Shown here piece after piece: positions 16,155-26,207 of a DNA stretch of 64,000 nucleotides. This stretch comes from Chryseobacterium sp. Leaf404 (GTDB lineage Bacteria; Bacteroidota; Bacteroidia; Flavobacteriales; Weeksellaceae). Where the stretch lies: contig NZ_LMQM01000001.1 of the NCBI RefSeq assembly GCF_001424145.1, positions 620,001 through 684,000 on the forward strand, read 5' to 3'. A model generated the notes under the pieces. That model made no database searches. It was not told the origin of the DNA and saw only the letters and a program-made list of their open reading frames with translations. The translations under genes and the position numbers were made by a program. How positions within the stretch are numbered: position 1 is the first letter of the stretch; each line of letters starts with the position of its first letter.

Positions 16155-18170
16155 TTATTTTAATATCTGATAAGCGATCAGCGACACAAAATATGCCAAA
16201 CCGGTCATCATGGCCAGCTGAAAACCAGTCCATTTCCAGCTTTTGGTTTCTTTGTAGACTACGGCAACTGTTGAGGCGCACTGCATCGCGAATGCGTAGA
16301 AAAGCAACACTGAAATTCCGGTCGCAAAGCTGAAAACTTTGCTGCCGTCTGTTTTCACATCACTTCTCATTTTGTCGATTACCTTCCCTTCCGGAGCGTC
16401 ATCGTCAAGACTGTACAAAGTTGACATTGTTCCCACAAAAACTTCTCTTGCAACGAAACTCGTCAGAATTCCCACACCCATTTTCCAGTCGTAACCGAGT
16501 GGTGCGATGGCAGGTTCGATGGCTTTTCCCATTCTGGCAAGGTAAGAATGGTCCAGTTCAACATCGGTGGCAACGATTTCGTTTTCATTCAGTTTCGGGC
16601 CGAAGTAACTCAGCACCCAAATAATTATGCTGACAATAAAAATAATTTTTCCGGCTCCGGTGATGAATTCCCAGACTTTGCCTAAGACAAGTTTAAAATC
16701 ATACCAGAAGAGTGGTTTTTTATAGGTAGGAAGATCCATTACGAGGTAAGATTTTCCTTTTTCTTTGATGAAATATTTCAAAATGAAAGCAGACAGTAGG
16801 GCGACAAAAAAACCTAAAAGATACATCGCCAAAAGTACCAGAGCTTTATAGGAAATTCCAAAAAAATTGCCGTCTGAAATAATCAAACCGATCATAATGC
16901 TGTACACCGGTAGCCTTGCCGAGCACGTCATAAAAGGCGTTACCAGAATGGTCAGCAATCTTTCTCTTAAATTTTCGATATTTCTGGTAGACATCACTGC
17001 CGGAATTGCGCAGGCAGTTCCGGAAACCAGCGGAACAATACTTTTTCCGTTTAAGCCAAATGGGCGCAGAAATCTGTCCATTAAAAAAACAACCCTTGCC
17101 ATATATCCCGAATCTTCGAGAATATAAAGGAAGAACAGTAAGATCCCAATTTGTGGGGCAAAAATAACGATACCGCCAACGCCGGGAATAATTCCGTTGG
17201 ATATTAAAGAATTTAAAGGACCTTCCGGCAAATGTTTGCCAGAAAAACCAGACATCCATGCAAACAATTCATCAATCCAGTTCATTGGATATTCTGCAAG
17301 GAAGAAAACACACTGGAAAATAATTAACAGAACGAAAAGAAATACGACATAACCCCAGAATTTATGAACTAATATTTTGTCTAATTTCTCGGTCAGAAGT
17401 TCTTTTGCATTTTGTTTTTTTATAATAATTCCCTGAAGCATTTTATCGGCAAGCTGATATCTTCTTACTGTTTCCTGAACCTGAATTCTTTTCGGGTTTA
17501 ATGATTTTGAACCTATATTTTCTTCAGCAGATTTTTTTTCTTCTGAACCGAGCGAAATGCTCAGCCAGGCTCTGTAATCGTTTTCTGAAATTTTTTGAGA
17601 GGTAATTTTTTCAACTGAATTTTTATGCTCAGCAGGGATTTTAAAATAAGGAAGTTCAGATTTTTTAAATTCATTTCTGAGAATCGATTCTCTCAGCTCT
17701 TCAATTCCGGTTTTTTCTTTGGCGTTGGTTTGGATGATTCTTAAACCTAAAGTTGCTTCAAGTTTTGTAACGTCAATATCTACACCTCTTCTTTTAGACT
17801 GATCTACCTGATTGAGAACCACAATCATAGGCAAGCCTGCATCCAGTATCTGTTGCAGCAGAAGCATTCCTCTTTTAATGCTTAAGGCTTCAAGAATATA
17901 AATTACTCCGGCATATTCTTTTTTGTCGAGCAAAACTCTGGAAAAAACGGCTTCGTCTTCAGAACTCGGATAGATGCTGTATGAGCCGGGCAAATCAGTA
18001 ATTTTTACCTCTTCATTTTTATAAGAATAGCTTCCGGAATGGCTTGAAACGGTTACTCCGGCGTAATTTCCCGTTTTTTGGGTAGTATTGCAGAGTGCAT
18101 TGAAAAGGGTAGACTTTCCCACGTTGGGATTTCCTACCAAAAGCACCTGTTTTTCTTGAATATCCTGCAT
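16155..18170 (-). CDS. feoB: Ferrous iron transporter FeoB
   Basis: 671 residues. The N-terminal GTPase has G1 GNPNVGKSTLFNAL, G2 in YAGVTVSSHSG, G3 DLPGSYSIYP and G4 NQVDQSKRRG, followed by a helical GDI-like linker. The membrane domain has two Gate motifs (VPLVSGTACAIPAVMSTRNI and the GVGILTSFVAREVFVGTMST region) and about eight to ten helices. It imports Fe(II) across the inner membrane. Its ATG directly follows the feoA stop, so the two are co-transcribed. It is slightly shorter than E. coli FeoB because the C-terminal cytoplasmic tail is lacking. Confidence 0.97.
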   Translation of the reverse strand: MQDIQEKQVLLVGNPNVGKSTLFNALCNTTQKTGNYAGVTVSSHSGSYSYKNEEVKITDLPGSYSIYPSSEDEAVFSRVLLDKKEYAGVIYILEALSIKRGMLLLQQILDAGLPMIVVLNQVDQSKRRGVDIDVTKLEATLGLRIIQTNAKEKTGIEELRESILRNEFKKSELPYFKIPAEHKNSVEKITSQKISENDYRAWLSISLGSEEKKSAEENIGSKSLNPKRIQVQETVRRYQLADKMLQGIIIKKQNAKELLTEKLDKILVHKFWGYVVFLFVLLIIFQCVFFLAEYPMNWIDELFAWMSGFSGKHLPEGPLNSLISNGIIPGVGGIVIFAPQIGILLFFLYILEDSGYMARVVFLMDRFLRPFGLNGKSIVPLVSGTACAIPAVMSTRNIENLRERLLTILVTPFMTCSARLPVYSIMIGLIISDGNFFGISYKALVLLAMYLLGFFVALLSAFILKYFIKEKGKSYLVMDLPTYKKPLFWYDFKLVLGKVWEFITGAGKIIFIVSIIIWVLSYFGPKLNENEIVATDVELDHSYLARMGKAIEPAIAPLGYDWKMGVGILTSFVAREVFVGTMSTLYSLDDDAPEGKVIDKMRSDVKTDGSKVFSFATGISVLLFYAFAMQCASTVAVVYKETKSWKWTGFQLAMMTGLAYFVSLIAYQILK

Positions 18171-18425
18171 TTAAATCGATTCTTCAACAATAATAAAATC
18201 TCCTTCCTCTTCTCTGAGAGCAATCCGGCTTTTTTCTTCCCCAAATTCCACATAAATTGGCCCGCTGAAAGGCGCCTGATAAAGAATTTTGAATGAAGTT
18301 TCAGGAAGCAGACCCATTTCCAGAATTTTATTGGGCATATTAAAATGCTCATTGTCATAACCTTTTATAATTCCCATTTTGTTTTTTGGGAAGTGACTCA
18401 GTTTCTGTGGATCTTTCTGTTTCAA
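18171..18425 (-). CDS. feoA: FeoA, SH3-like partner of FeoB
   Basis: The conserved part is MGIIKGYDNEHFNMPNKILE, MGLLPETSFKIL, then the SH3-like strands PFSGPIYVEFG and SRIALREEEGDFIIVE. The frame is open further upstream to 18506, but a strong -7 box at 18444-18451 rules that out. I propose the TTG at 18425, giving 84 residues and a -7-to-start gap of 18 nt like most genes here. An ATG at 18377 would give 68 residues. FeoA is known to bind FeoB and support Fe(II) uptake. Confidence 0.85.
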   Translation of the reverse strand: MKQKDPQKLSHFPKNKMGIIKGYDNEHFNMPNKILEMGLLPETSFKILYQAPFSGPIYVEFGEEKSRIALREEEGDFIIVEESI

Positions 18426-18443
18426 AGCTGAAAATTTGTCGTG

Positions 18444-18451
18444 CAAATATA
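18444..18451 (-). promoter_or_regulatory. feoAB promoter, -7 box
   Basis: TATATTTG on the minus strand, a perfect TAnnTTTG. No Fur-like palindrome was recognised around it. Confidence 0.6.
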
Positions 18452-18555
18452 GGTTATTTAAATTTAATCTAAATTGGAACCCTTTAAAAAACAGACCCAA
18501 ACACATTGCTGTATTTGGGTTTGCTCTAATATAGTGAAGTTAAATATGAATGTTA

Positions 18556-19491
18556 TTACCTGCTCTTTTCTGTACCTACTCTTTCCATCTGACCTACTTT
18601 TAGAACTCCATAGTCTGGCTCAATCTCGTTGTCTGTGGCTTTAAAGAAATCTTTATATTGTTTTTCCTGTTTTTTGATCATATCTCCTACGGTGCCGTCC
18701 ATTCCAGGCATTGTTCTCGAGGTGATTTCAGGGGTAAGCATAGGTCTCAGCGTAGCAAAAGGATCTTTTTTAAACTCCGTAAATTTCTTTTCAAATTTAT
18801 CTCTCGGCATTTCGCTTACTTTTCCTCCTTTTGCCTGCATCATTCCTTCTATGTAAGAATATTCTGTGTAATTCTGTATTTTTTTATTCCCCTGTAGAAC
18901 CCAGGAATAGTTTTTGGCATCATCTTCAATTTTTACAATCAAACCGGGAAGTCCGGAAAATTTGTAAGGCCCGTCCTGAAATGGAATATCTGTACTGAAC
19001 CAGGCAGTCCATTTTCTTCCGCCAAACTCTGTGGTTGCTTTTTGGGTGTTGTATTCTCCGATTTTCTGTTTGTCTGAAAGAATTTTCCAGTTAAACTTAG
19101 GATCTTCCACATAACCAATGTTTGCAGGAGTAAAGCCACTTGTAATTTTCTCTACAAACTGTATCTTCATTGAGGGATAAGTTTTGTATACTCTTGCAGA
19201 AATTTTAGGCATTTTAATCATTTTTGAAAGATCTTTAAAGGCGCCCGCTTTCTGCATGGCTTCAATCTCTGCTTTCATAATAGAATCCTGAGAAATAACC
19301 GTGTAGTCCTGATACACGGATCTGTTATTATCTGTAATATCTAAGATGGTGATTACCTTTTCCATTTTGGCTGAATCTTTTTTAGGCTTAAAATTAAGTT
19401 CGTAAAAGAATCTGTTGGCAGTTTCCTTAGAATCCTGGGCGTTGGTAAACATCGCCGTTGCGATTAAAAATATTAAGAGCAGTTTTTTCAT
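18556..19491 (-). CDS. GLPGLI family secreted protein
   Basis: 311 residues with a signal peptide (MKKLLLIFLIATAMFTNA). The name-giving motif GLPGLI is at residues 180-185, preceded by the usual WTAWFSTDIPFQDGPYKF and followed by VKIEDD. The family is confined to Bacteroidota and often lies near outer-membrane beta-barrel proteins with a carboxypeptidase-regulatory N-terminus. One of these is at 20213-22924 on the same strand, with a divergent dinB-type gene in between. No function is established; a role in metal- or peptide-linked envelope transport is only a guess. Confidence 0.92.
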   Translation of the reverse strand: MKKLLLIFLIATAMFTNAQDSKETANRFFYELNFKPKKDSAKMEKVITILDITDNNRSVYQDYTVISQDSIMKAEIEAMQKAGAFKDLSKMIKMPKISARVYKTYPSMKIQFVEKITSGFTPANIGYVEDPKFNWKILSDKQKIGEYNTQKATTEFGGRKWTAWFSTDIPFQDGPYKFSGLPGLIVKIEDDAKNYSWVLQGNKKIQNYTEYSYIEGMMQAKGGKVSEMPRDKFEKKFTEFKKDPFATLRPMLTPEITSRTMPGMDGTVGDMIKKQEKQYKDFFKATDNEIEPDYGVLKVGQMERVGTEKSR

Positions 19492-19661
19492 TTTAAAGTA
19501 AATGTTTTCCTATTAGTTTGAGAGTTGTTGTAAATGTTACAGTTTTTTTTAATCTAATTTTAAAAACAATTGATAATGATGTGTTTATTGTGTTCAAAAT
19601 CAATAATTGGGATAGCATAATATTTGATGTCAGAAAAAATAACAACACAAAATAAAATTTT

Positions 19662-20159
19662 ATGGACACGCTGAAACAGTTGAGAGACGAGCTCACACAG
19701 GAGTACAAAACCACTAAACAGTTTTTTGAAATTTACCCTGAAGAAAAAGCAGATTACAAGCCACACGAAAAAAGCATGGCGATGAATCATCTGGTGACGC
19801 ACATCGCAGAAATTTTTGGTTGGGCGGGCTTTATGCTCAATTCTTCTGAACTTGATTTTTCTGATAGCTCAATGCAACCAAAATTGCTTTCTACGAGACA
19901 GGAAATTTTGGAGACTTTTGAAAATAACTATAGGCAAAGCATAAAAGCGCTTGAAAATGCCAAAGAAGATGACCTCCTTCAATATTGGGCTTTAAAAAAT
20001 GCAGGCCACGAACTGGCAAAATGGACGAAATACGGCGCCATCCGCCACAGTTTGGATCAGATTACCCATCACAGGGCTCAGCTTGGGGTGTATTACCGTC
20101 TGAATGATATTGAACTTCCTGGAAGCTATGGTCCAACAGCCGACAATGAGAATTTTTAG
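19662..20159 (+). CDS. DinB/YfiT-like four-helix protein
   Basis: 165 residues of the DinB superfamily. The possible metal-binding histidines sit in NHLVTHIAE (His43/47) and in IRHSLDQITHHRAQLG (His129, 136, 137). Members are metal-dependent thiol-transferases or unknowns. It is inserted on the opposite strand between the GLPGLI and beta-barrel genes and shares a bidirectional terminator with the latter. A role in DNA damage is not implied by the family name. Confidence 0.9.
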   Translation: MDTLKQLRDELTQEYKTTKQFFEIYPEEKADYKPHEKSMAMNHLVTHIAEIFGWAGFMLNSSELDFSDSSMQPKLLSTRQEILETFENNYRQSIKALENAKEDDLLQYWALKNAGHELAKWTKYGAIRHSLDQITHHRAQLGVYYRLNDIELPGSYGPTADNENF

Positions 20160-20175
20160 GATAAAATCAAATCAA

Positions 20176-20211
20176 AAAAATATCCCTCTCAAATCTGAAA
20201 GGGATATTTTT
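20176..20211. terminator. Bidirectional terminator
   Basis: A 12-bp stem (20176-20187 with 20200-20211; core ATATCCCT/AGGGATAT) flanked by A and T runs, between two convergent genes. Confidence 0.85.
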
Positions 20212-20212
20212 A

Positions 20213-22924
20213 TTATTTAAAGTTAAATTTCACTGTAAACATAAACTGGCTTGGTCTGAGCTGAATTCTGGTGTATGTTAAGGCATTCAGCGTTCCGTTT
20301 AGATCGTATGTTTCGAAGACTTTTCGGTTACTGATATTCATCCATTTCAATTCAAAATCAATTTTCTTCTTAGACCATGAATACTGGTAAGACAGATCAA
20401 AAAATGGGTTTCTGTATGTGGTGTCATTATTAGTTGTATTCAGCTGATCCCAAGAAAAACCAATGTTATGATCTTCTAAGGGATAGAAAAATAAAGCTAA
20501 ATTATGACTGTATCCTTTATTAATACCCAAAGTTCCTCTACGGCCTTCCTGTTTGGTGCGCGATAGGCTCATATTGAAATCTACACTCATCCAGCTGAAA
20601 TAGGTGTTGTTTAGCTTAAACCCATAAGACTGGCTGTTGTTTTTGTTTTTAAATCTCGCTTCATCCAGGAACGCGTCTGAAATTGAGGTTGTATTTCTAT
20701 AATTAAGTGAGGCATTTGTTTTAAATGAAGGGAAATATTTTCCTACTTCTGCGCTTAATCTGTTGCTTTCTGTATGATTTTCTGTGCTAATATATCTCAT
20801 TAAAGTAAACCCTGTGGTAGGATCCAGCAACGGAGCAGAGAGTAGGTTTCTTTTGCTGTCAGAGTAAGAATAATTTACATTAAAAAACAGATTATTCAGT
20901 GGATTTCTGTATTCAAGTCTTGAGCCTAAAGCAGAAGTTGTAGTCTGTGGAATCGGATTATTGGCATCCATCACATTAAATCCGTTTGGTGAAAGCAACA
21001 TATAACCGGCATAAGCAGTCTGAATATCTCCGAAATTGTTGCTCACATTGGCATTCACACTCGCTTTCCAAAATGAGGCAAAAGTATACTGTGCAAATAG
21101 ATTTGGGGTAAAAGTTGTTCTGTTCAGATCTTTTGAAACACCTCTTATATCATCTTCCGCTTTAATACTTGTAAAATTTACCGGAAAATTGGCGAATACG
21201 TTCCAGACATCGGTTTTATAGTTAATACCTAATGAAGCATTGGGATTAATTTCAGAGAATTTAAGATTGTTTTCGTAAGCAGGGCTGCTGAAGTCAGGAG
21301 TTCCCGAAAGAGCGATTCCATTAAAATCGGTATTTAATTTATCCTGAGAAAAATCAAATCCAACCTGTGGTGTAAACGTCCATCCTTTTTTTGTGAAACT
21401 GATATTTGCGGTATGGGAAGTATCTAAAGTTTTCAGTCTGAAATTCTGTTGTGCCACAGTGTTTGGAAGAAACATAAGAGTTCCTAAAGAGCCACCCGTT
21501 GAACCCGTACCAAAAGGGATCAGCAAATAGTCGGCTGGTGTAATTTTAAGCATCTGTCTGTCATCCTGGTAATTGATGTATGATCTTAGATTAACCATTT
21601 TTTCTTTCCAGGGGATAATGGTGCTTAAAGAGTTTTGAAAATTTGATGTTGGAGATTCCACAGCCTGATCTGATGATCTTCCTTCTCTCACAGCATACGC
21701 ACGGTCTGCGTTCCAAAACTGGCTGAAACTTGTAGAGTTTTTGAAGAAACCTTTTTTAGCATTTTTTGTGAAAAGTAGTTCTCCTCTTACTTTATCCGTA
21801 AAAAAATCATTTCTTGTACTGTTGATTACTTTGTTTCCTGCTAAGTTTCCTGTCTGATAGGTGGTTTCTTTATAATCTTCTCTCTCAACAGCGTTATTGG
21901 TGTAATTGGCAATTGCCTTCAGTTCCCACTGCTTTGCTTTGTCAATATTTGTAAGGTAGTTTGCTGAGGCATAATGAACATTATTAAATAAATATCTTTT
22001 TACAGGCGTGCTCGGTGTACCAGAAGTTTCCACATTAAGCCAGTCGTTCTGCGAAACATTTCCACGCCTTCCTTCCCACGGATTGAAGCTTCCCAAAATA
22101 TTTCCCTCGTTTTCTACCTGATCCCCGACGTTATTGGTTTTGTAGTTGGCTACCCACTGACTGGTTTTGCTGAAGAACATTGGGGTCATCTTTACATTCC
22201 ACAAAAGAGGATCTGCACCAACGCCCACTTCGCCACGACCGGTCATGGTAACAGATTTTTTAAGTTTGATGTTGATGGCTGCTGCATCGGATGGTATTTT
22301 GCCCTGAAGCATTTTTACCGGCTGGTGGTTTTCTAAAACTTCAAGTTTTGCGATGGCATCTTTGGGTAAAGAGTTGGTTACTGTTCCGTAGCCGCCTTCC
22401 ATAAGGTCTTTTCCTTCCACATAAAATTTGTTGATAGGATTTCCCTGGTAGAGAACCGTTCCGTCTGCATTGACTTCAATTCCCGGGATTTTTTTCATCA
22501 CATCGGCCAAGGTACGGTCGCTTTTGCTGTCGAATGCTTTCAGATCGTAAGCGATGGTGTCGCCTCTTGCGGTAATTAATTTGGTTTTCAGCTGAACTTC
22601 CTTGATTTCGGTGGTCTCAGACTGCATTTTGAAACTTAAATTCTGGTCAGAATTGCTGATCTGTTTCGTTAAAGGTCTTTGGTTAAAAGCTTTTACTTTA
22701 AGATCAACATTGGATTCAGAAGAAGTGAACGTGATTTTGTATTCCCCCTTTGTATTGGTAATTCCATACGCAAGAATGGCGTCTTTGCCGGGTTCTTCAA
22801 TCGTTACACTGGCACTTGGGATGCCAATTCCGTCTTCATCAGTAATTTTTCCTGAAATTGTCTTCTGCGAAAATACCGTCACAGAAAAAAACATCAGAAC
22901 AAAGAGGAAAAAATTTTGTTTCAT
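20213..22924 (-). CDS. Outer-membrane beta-barrel protein with carboxypeptidase-regulatory domain
   Basis: 903 residues. A signal peptide (MKQNFFLFVLMFFSVTVFSQ) is followed by a CarboxypepD_reg-like domain (TISGKITDEDGIGIPSASVT), then a plug-like region (DVMKKIPGIEVNADG, YQGNPINKFYVEGKDLMEGG), then about 650 residues of alternating beta strands ending in an aromatic-rich strand with a terminal Phe-Lys (FMFTVKFNFK). This is the TonB-dependent-receptor-like barrel common in Bacteroidota. No TonB box is evident and no SusD partner follows. It may work with the GLPGLI protein; the substrate is unknown. Confidence 0.9.
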   Translation of the reverse strand: MKQNFFLFVLMFFSVTVFSQKTISGKITDEDGIGIPSASVTIEEPGKDAILAYGITNTKGEYKITFTSSESNVDLKVKAFNQRPLTKQISNSDQNLSFKMQSETTEIKEVQLKTKLITARGDTIAYDLKAFDSKSDRTLADVMKKIPGIEVNADGTVLYQGNPINKFYVEGKDLMEGGYGTVTNSLPKDAIAKLEVLENHQPVKMLQGKIPSDAAAINIKLKKSVTMTGRGEVGVGADPLLWNVKMTPMFFSKTSQWVANYKTNNVGDQVENEGNILGSFNPWEGRRGNVSQNDWLNVETSGTPSTPVKRYLFNNVHYASANYLTNIDKAKQWELKAIANYTNNAVEREDYKETTYQTGNLAGNKVINSTRNDFFTDKVRGELLFTKNAKKGFFKNSTSFSQFWNADRAYAVREGRSSDQAVESPTSNFQNSLSTIIPWKEKMVNLRSYINYQDDRQMLKITPADYLLIPFGTGSTGGSLGTLMFLPNTVAQQNFRLKTLDTSHTANISFTKKGWTFTPQVGFDFSQDKLNTDFNGIALSGTPDFSSPAYENNLKFSEINPNASLGINYKTDVWNVFANFPVNFTSIKAEDDIRGVSKDLNRTTFTPNLFAQYTFASFWKASVNANVSNNFGDIQTAYAGYMLLSPNGFNVMDANNPIPQTTTSALGSRLEYRNPLNNLFFNVNYSYSDSKRNLLSAPLLDPTTGFTLMRYISTENHTESNRLSAEVGKYFPSFKTNASLNYRNTTSISDAFLDEARFKNKNNSQSYGFKLNNTYFSWMSVDFNMSLSRTKQEGRRGTLGINKGYSHNLALFFYPLEDHNIGFSWDQLNTTNNDTTYRNPFFDLSYQYSWSKKKIDFELKWMNISNRKVFETYDLNGTLNALTYTRIQLRPSQFMFTVKFNFK

Positions 22925-23511
22925 ATCCAGTTATTTATTTTTTAGAGTTTCTGAAAATCATTTTTCAAATCCTGAAAATTCGGGACAGAAATGATTTCGG
23001 AATTTATTATTTGAACTATTAGTTTGCAGGAAACTGTTTTTGTTACTCCTGATAGAGATATAATTTTGAACTGATTGTTAAATTTTTAATTAAACTTGTT
23101 GTGCATTTATGAAATTTTATTACTTCAATATATGCTGACGCCTTTGTTTACGCCAAAATCTAGAGTACTTCTGTAAAATATCTTTGTTTTGCCTTTAATT
23201 TAGCTCGAGGTTGAATGAAAGCTTAAAAAACGGCTTTAGATTTAAGAAAAACGAGGCATTCCGTTTAGTGAAGAAATACAAAGTTTTAAATTTCAGTTAG
23301 TTAAATTATTCTTTCTAAATGCGCAAAGGTTTAATTTAAAATAATTCTGTAGCTCGTGCGCAAGTTTGCAAAAGGGCATGATTTATAGTAAAATGGCTGT
23401 AAATAATCTTAAAAGCAGTCTAAAATTCAGTGCTGTAAAGCTGATGATGAGATGTGATGAACGTCATAGATTAAAAAAATCTTTATTTCGCTGGCATATA
23501 CATTTATTTAA
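22925..23511. other. Long intergenic stretch, no supported gene
   Basis: About 590 nt between divergent genes. Open frames exist near 23210-23300 and 23366-23566, but they lack promoters, start context and recognisable sequence. No strong hairpin was found. Confidence 0.5.
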
Positions 23512-23519
23512 TAATTTTG
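23512..23519 (+). promoter_or_regulatory. Cupin-8 gene promoter, -7 box
   Basis: TAATTTTG ends 21 nt before the ATG at 23541. No convincing -33 TTTG. Confidence 0.5.
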
Positions 23520-23540
23520 TAACATTAATTTTTTTAAAAA

Positions 23541-24425
23541 ATGGGAGTTATCTTAAAGCCGATTGATGTTGTAGACGATATTACTCAGGAAGATTTTATT
23601 GAAAAATATCTAAAACCCAGAAAGCCTGTCGTAATCCGGAATATGGCAAGAAAATGGCCGGCTTACCAAAAGTGGACGATGGATTATGTAAAGGAAGCAG
23701 TGGGCGATGTGGAAGTTCCATTATACGACTCAAAAAAGGCAGATCCTGCAGCACCGATTAATACGCCGACTACCAAAATGAAGTTTGCAGATTATATCGA
23801 TTTAATTCAAAGAGAACCTACGGATCTTAGAATTTTCTTTTTCGATCCTATCAAGCAGGCTAAAAAACTCTTAGAAGATTATATTCCACCTAAAGAATTG
23901 ATGGGAGGTTTTCTGGATAAATATCCGGGAATGTTTTTCGGAGGAAAAGGCTCAGTTACATTTCTACATTACGATATCGATTTAGCGCATATTTTCCATA
24001 CCCATTTCAACGGTAGAAAACATGTTTTGCTGTTTGAAAACAAATGGAAAAAAAGGCTTTATAAACTTCCTTACGCTACTTATGCCTTGGAAGACTTTGA
24101 TATTTCTAATCCTGATTTTGACAAATTTCCTGCGTTGAATGGAGTAGAAGGAATTGAGTGTTTTCTGGAGCACGGTGACACTCTGTTTATGCCAACAGGA
24201 TGGTGGCACTGGATGAAGTACCTCGACGGAAGTTTCTCTATTTCTCTAAGAGCGTGGGATAAATCATGGGCTGTAAAAGTAAAATCGTTATGGAATCTGA
24301 CCGTGCAGAGAAAGTTTGATGACGTAATGAAGAAAAATTTCAAAAAGAAATACATGGACTGGAAAGAGCGTAAGGCTGTGGTAATAGCAGAATCAGCCTT
24401 AAAAAAAGGTTTACCTAAAAGATAA
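23541..24425 (+). CDS. Cupin-8/JmjC-like Fe(II)/2-oxoglutarate oxygenase
   Basis: 294 residues. The N-terminal segment KPVVIRNMARKWPAYQKWT and the jelly-roll core GSVTFLHYDIDLAHIFHTHF ... FLEHGDTLFMPTGWWHWMKY fit the cupin-8 (JmjC-like) family. The iron ligands should be His143 and Asp145 (HxD) with a distal His in GWWHW; a Lys in GRKHVLLF may bind 2-oxoglutarate. Relatives hydroxylate proteins or ribosomal residues. The substrate cannot be inferred from the neighbours. A hairpin terminator follows. Confidence 0.88.
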   Translation: MGVILKPIDVVDDITQEDFIEKYLKPRKPVVIRNMARKWPAYQKWTMDYVKEAVGDVEVPLYDSKKADPAAPINTPTTKMKFADYIDLIQREPTDLRIFFFDPIKQAKKLLEDYIPPKELMGGFLDKYPGMFFGGKGSVTFLHYDIDLAHIFHTHFNGRKHVLLFENKWKKRLYKLPYATYALEDFDISNPDFDKFPALNGVEGIECFLEHGDTLFMPTGWWHWMKYLDGSFSISLRAWDKSWAVKVKSLWNLTVQRKFDDVMKKNFKKKYMDWKERKAVVIAESALKKGLPKR

Positions 24426-24430
24426 AAAGT

Positions 24431-24460
24431 AAAGACGTTTCAGCTGGAACGTCTTTTTTT
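24431..24460 (+). terminator. Terminator of the cupin-8 gene
   Basis: A 9-bp stem AAAGACGTT/AACGTCTTT (24431-24439 with 24448-24456) followed by a T run; it can also serve the convergent peptidase gene. Confidence 0.85.
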
Positions 24461-26184
24461 TATAAAATTTTGTAAATCGGATATTTTCTGAATGTTTTTC
24501 CTTCAAAATATTGGGAGTTTTTGTAAATCCAGTCCAATTGTGCATTTCCGTCGTTGTCAAACTCTTTATCTAAATCTTTTTTGGCTTCAAATTTATGTTT
24601 TAAATCTTTGTCTTTTTTCAACAGTTCTGCAGCGGTATCTTCAAAAATATAGGCTGAATAATATTCTTTCTGAGATAAAATTCCGTCGAAGAAATTCCAG
24701 TTAAAGAAAGAATCTGTGGCTTCCGGTTCAAGTGTTTCAACGAGATATTTAACTCCGGATTGCTGTGTGGAAACAATATAGTCACCTGCCGCGACTGTTA
24801 CTTTTTTATCTGATTTTTCAACTGTGGTTTCATAATGAAGATAATGTCCTTCAGAGGGATTTTTCACGGTTTTGAAATCATTAATTTTATACGATTCCAC
24901 CGCGATCGTGCTGTCTTTTGTGATTATTTTCATCTGAATCTGATTGCGTTTCAGTTCTTCAATCACACGGTATTGCGATTGGGGGATCACATAATACTTC
25001 GGAATGGTAATGTAGCCCGTAGGAACCGCCGTTGTAAACAGCTTTATCTTTTTTGTGAAAGGTTTGCTTCTGTCATAAAACAGTCTTGGCTTCCCCGAAA
25101 TATCACTCGGTTTGTATTTTCCTTCATAGCCCTTAAAATCCATTATTGAATATTTCGTAGAATCTATCTTCCAGCGAATGCCATATTGATTTCCTGCCTG
25201 ATACTGTTGTAAATTGTCGATTCGGAGCTGTTTGATTTTCTTGTAATCTTTATCTAAATTCTGAAGATTGACAAGCATGTATTTGTAGGTAGCGTCCACC
25301 CTTTTGTCATAAGGTTTCAGCATGTGGGTTTCCGGCATCGTCGCCATTGTATTGAAAAGTGATGCGTAACCTGTAGAATATCTCGGGGAATCTTCAAAAG
25401 CAGCAAAACCAATATCCGGTATATCGCCATGAATGTTGACGTAAGGCGTGCTTTCATAGCCAATTTTTTTTAAATCATTTAAATTTTTAGTTTGAAAATC
25501 ATTGTAAAAATATTCGCCTAAAAGTTTCCCCAAACGTTCTTTAAAAGTAGAAATATAAGTAAAAGTATACTGATAATCTGCTCCGTTGCTCACATGGTTA
25601 TCAATAAAAACATCGGGCTTCAGCCACTGGAAAATTTCCTGAAAACTTTTGGCATTTTTAGAATCAGCTTTTATGAAATCTCTGTTGAGGTCTAAGTTTC
25701 TGGCATTTCCTCTGAAACCATAATGTTCCGGACCGTTTTGATTTGCTCTTGAAAATGCTCCACGATTCAGCATTCCGCTGATGTTGTAGGCAGAAATTGC
25801 GGCCACCACGAAATTTTCAGGAGTTTTAATTTTATTTAAAGCTAAATCCCGCATCAGCATCATGGTAGCATCGATTCCGTCGGGCTCGCCGGCATGAATT
25901 CCATTGTTAATGAAAAGTATGGCTTTTTCTTTCCTTAATTTTTCAAAGTCTTTCTCGGGAAAAGGGTTGTAAACCACGACATAGATTGGCTTTCCGTTGT
26001 CATCTTCTCCTTTTTTAAGATATTGAATAGTCTTGAAATTTTCTGCAAGATTTTCATAAAAGGCATTCATTTCCTGATATGTCACAGTTGTGTTTCCATT
26101 GCCTTTTTCAAAGGGCGTTGGAAATTGATTTTGAGCAAAAATGAGAGATGAAATGAAAAGAATGAGCAGATACTTAGGTTTCAT
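24460..26184 (-). CDS. Secreted M14-family zinc carboxypeptidase
   Basis: 574 residues with a signal peptide (MKPKYLLILFISSLIFAQ). The zinc site is visible as HAGEPDG (His97, Glu100) with the distal His in FIDNHVSNGADYQYTF. An arginine-rich substrate region RNLDLNRDFIKAD matches M14 peptidases. The C-terminal half is a beta-rich domain of unknown role. It should trim C-terminal residues of peptides, or D-glutamyl bonds, in the periplasm or outside the cell. No operon partner is evident. Confidence 0.9.
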   Translation of the reverse strand: MKPKYLLILFISSLIFAQNQFPTPFEKGNGNTTVTYQEMNAFYENLAENFKTIQYLKKGEDDNGKPIYVVVYNPFPEKDFEKLRKEKAILFINNGIHAGEPDGIDATMMLMRDLALNKIKTPENFVVAAISAYNISGMLNRGAFSRANQNGPEHYGFRGNARNLDLNRDFIKADSKNAKSFQEIFQWLKPDVFIDNHVSNGADYQYTFTYISTFKERLGKLLGEYFYNDFQTKNLNDLKKIGYESTPYVNIHGDIPDIGFAAFEDSPRYSTGYASLFNTMATMPETHMLKPYDKRVDATYKYMLVNLQNLDKDYKKIKQLRIDNLQQYQAGNQYGIRWKIDSTKYSIMDFKGYEGKYKPSDISGKPRLFYDRSKPFTKKIKLFTTAVPTGYITIPKYYVIPQSQYRVIEELKRNQIQMKIITKDSTIAVESYKINDFKTVKNPSEGHYLHYETTVEKSDKKVTVAAGDYIVSTQQSGVKYLVETLEPEATDSFFNWNFFDGILSQKEYYSAYIFEDTAAELLKKDKDLKHKFEAKKDLDKEFDNDGNAQLDWIYKNSQYFEGKTFRKYPIYKIL

Positions 26185-26207
26185 GAATTCGGATTGTAAT
26201 GTGAATA

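Noticed and set aside
16867..17259. Open frames on both strands inside feoB
   Set aside because: Shadow frames of a strongly conserved gene with no independent support.
18426..18506. N-terminal extension of FeoA up to 18506
   Set aside because: It would place the start upstream of a perfect -7 box (18444-18451), and the extra residues are not FeoA-like.
23366..23566. 66-residue frame before the cupin-8 gene
   Set aside because: It runs through the cupin gene's promoter and start, and its sequence shows no recognisable motif.
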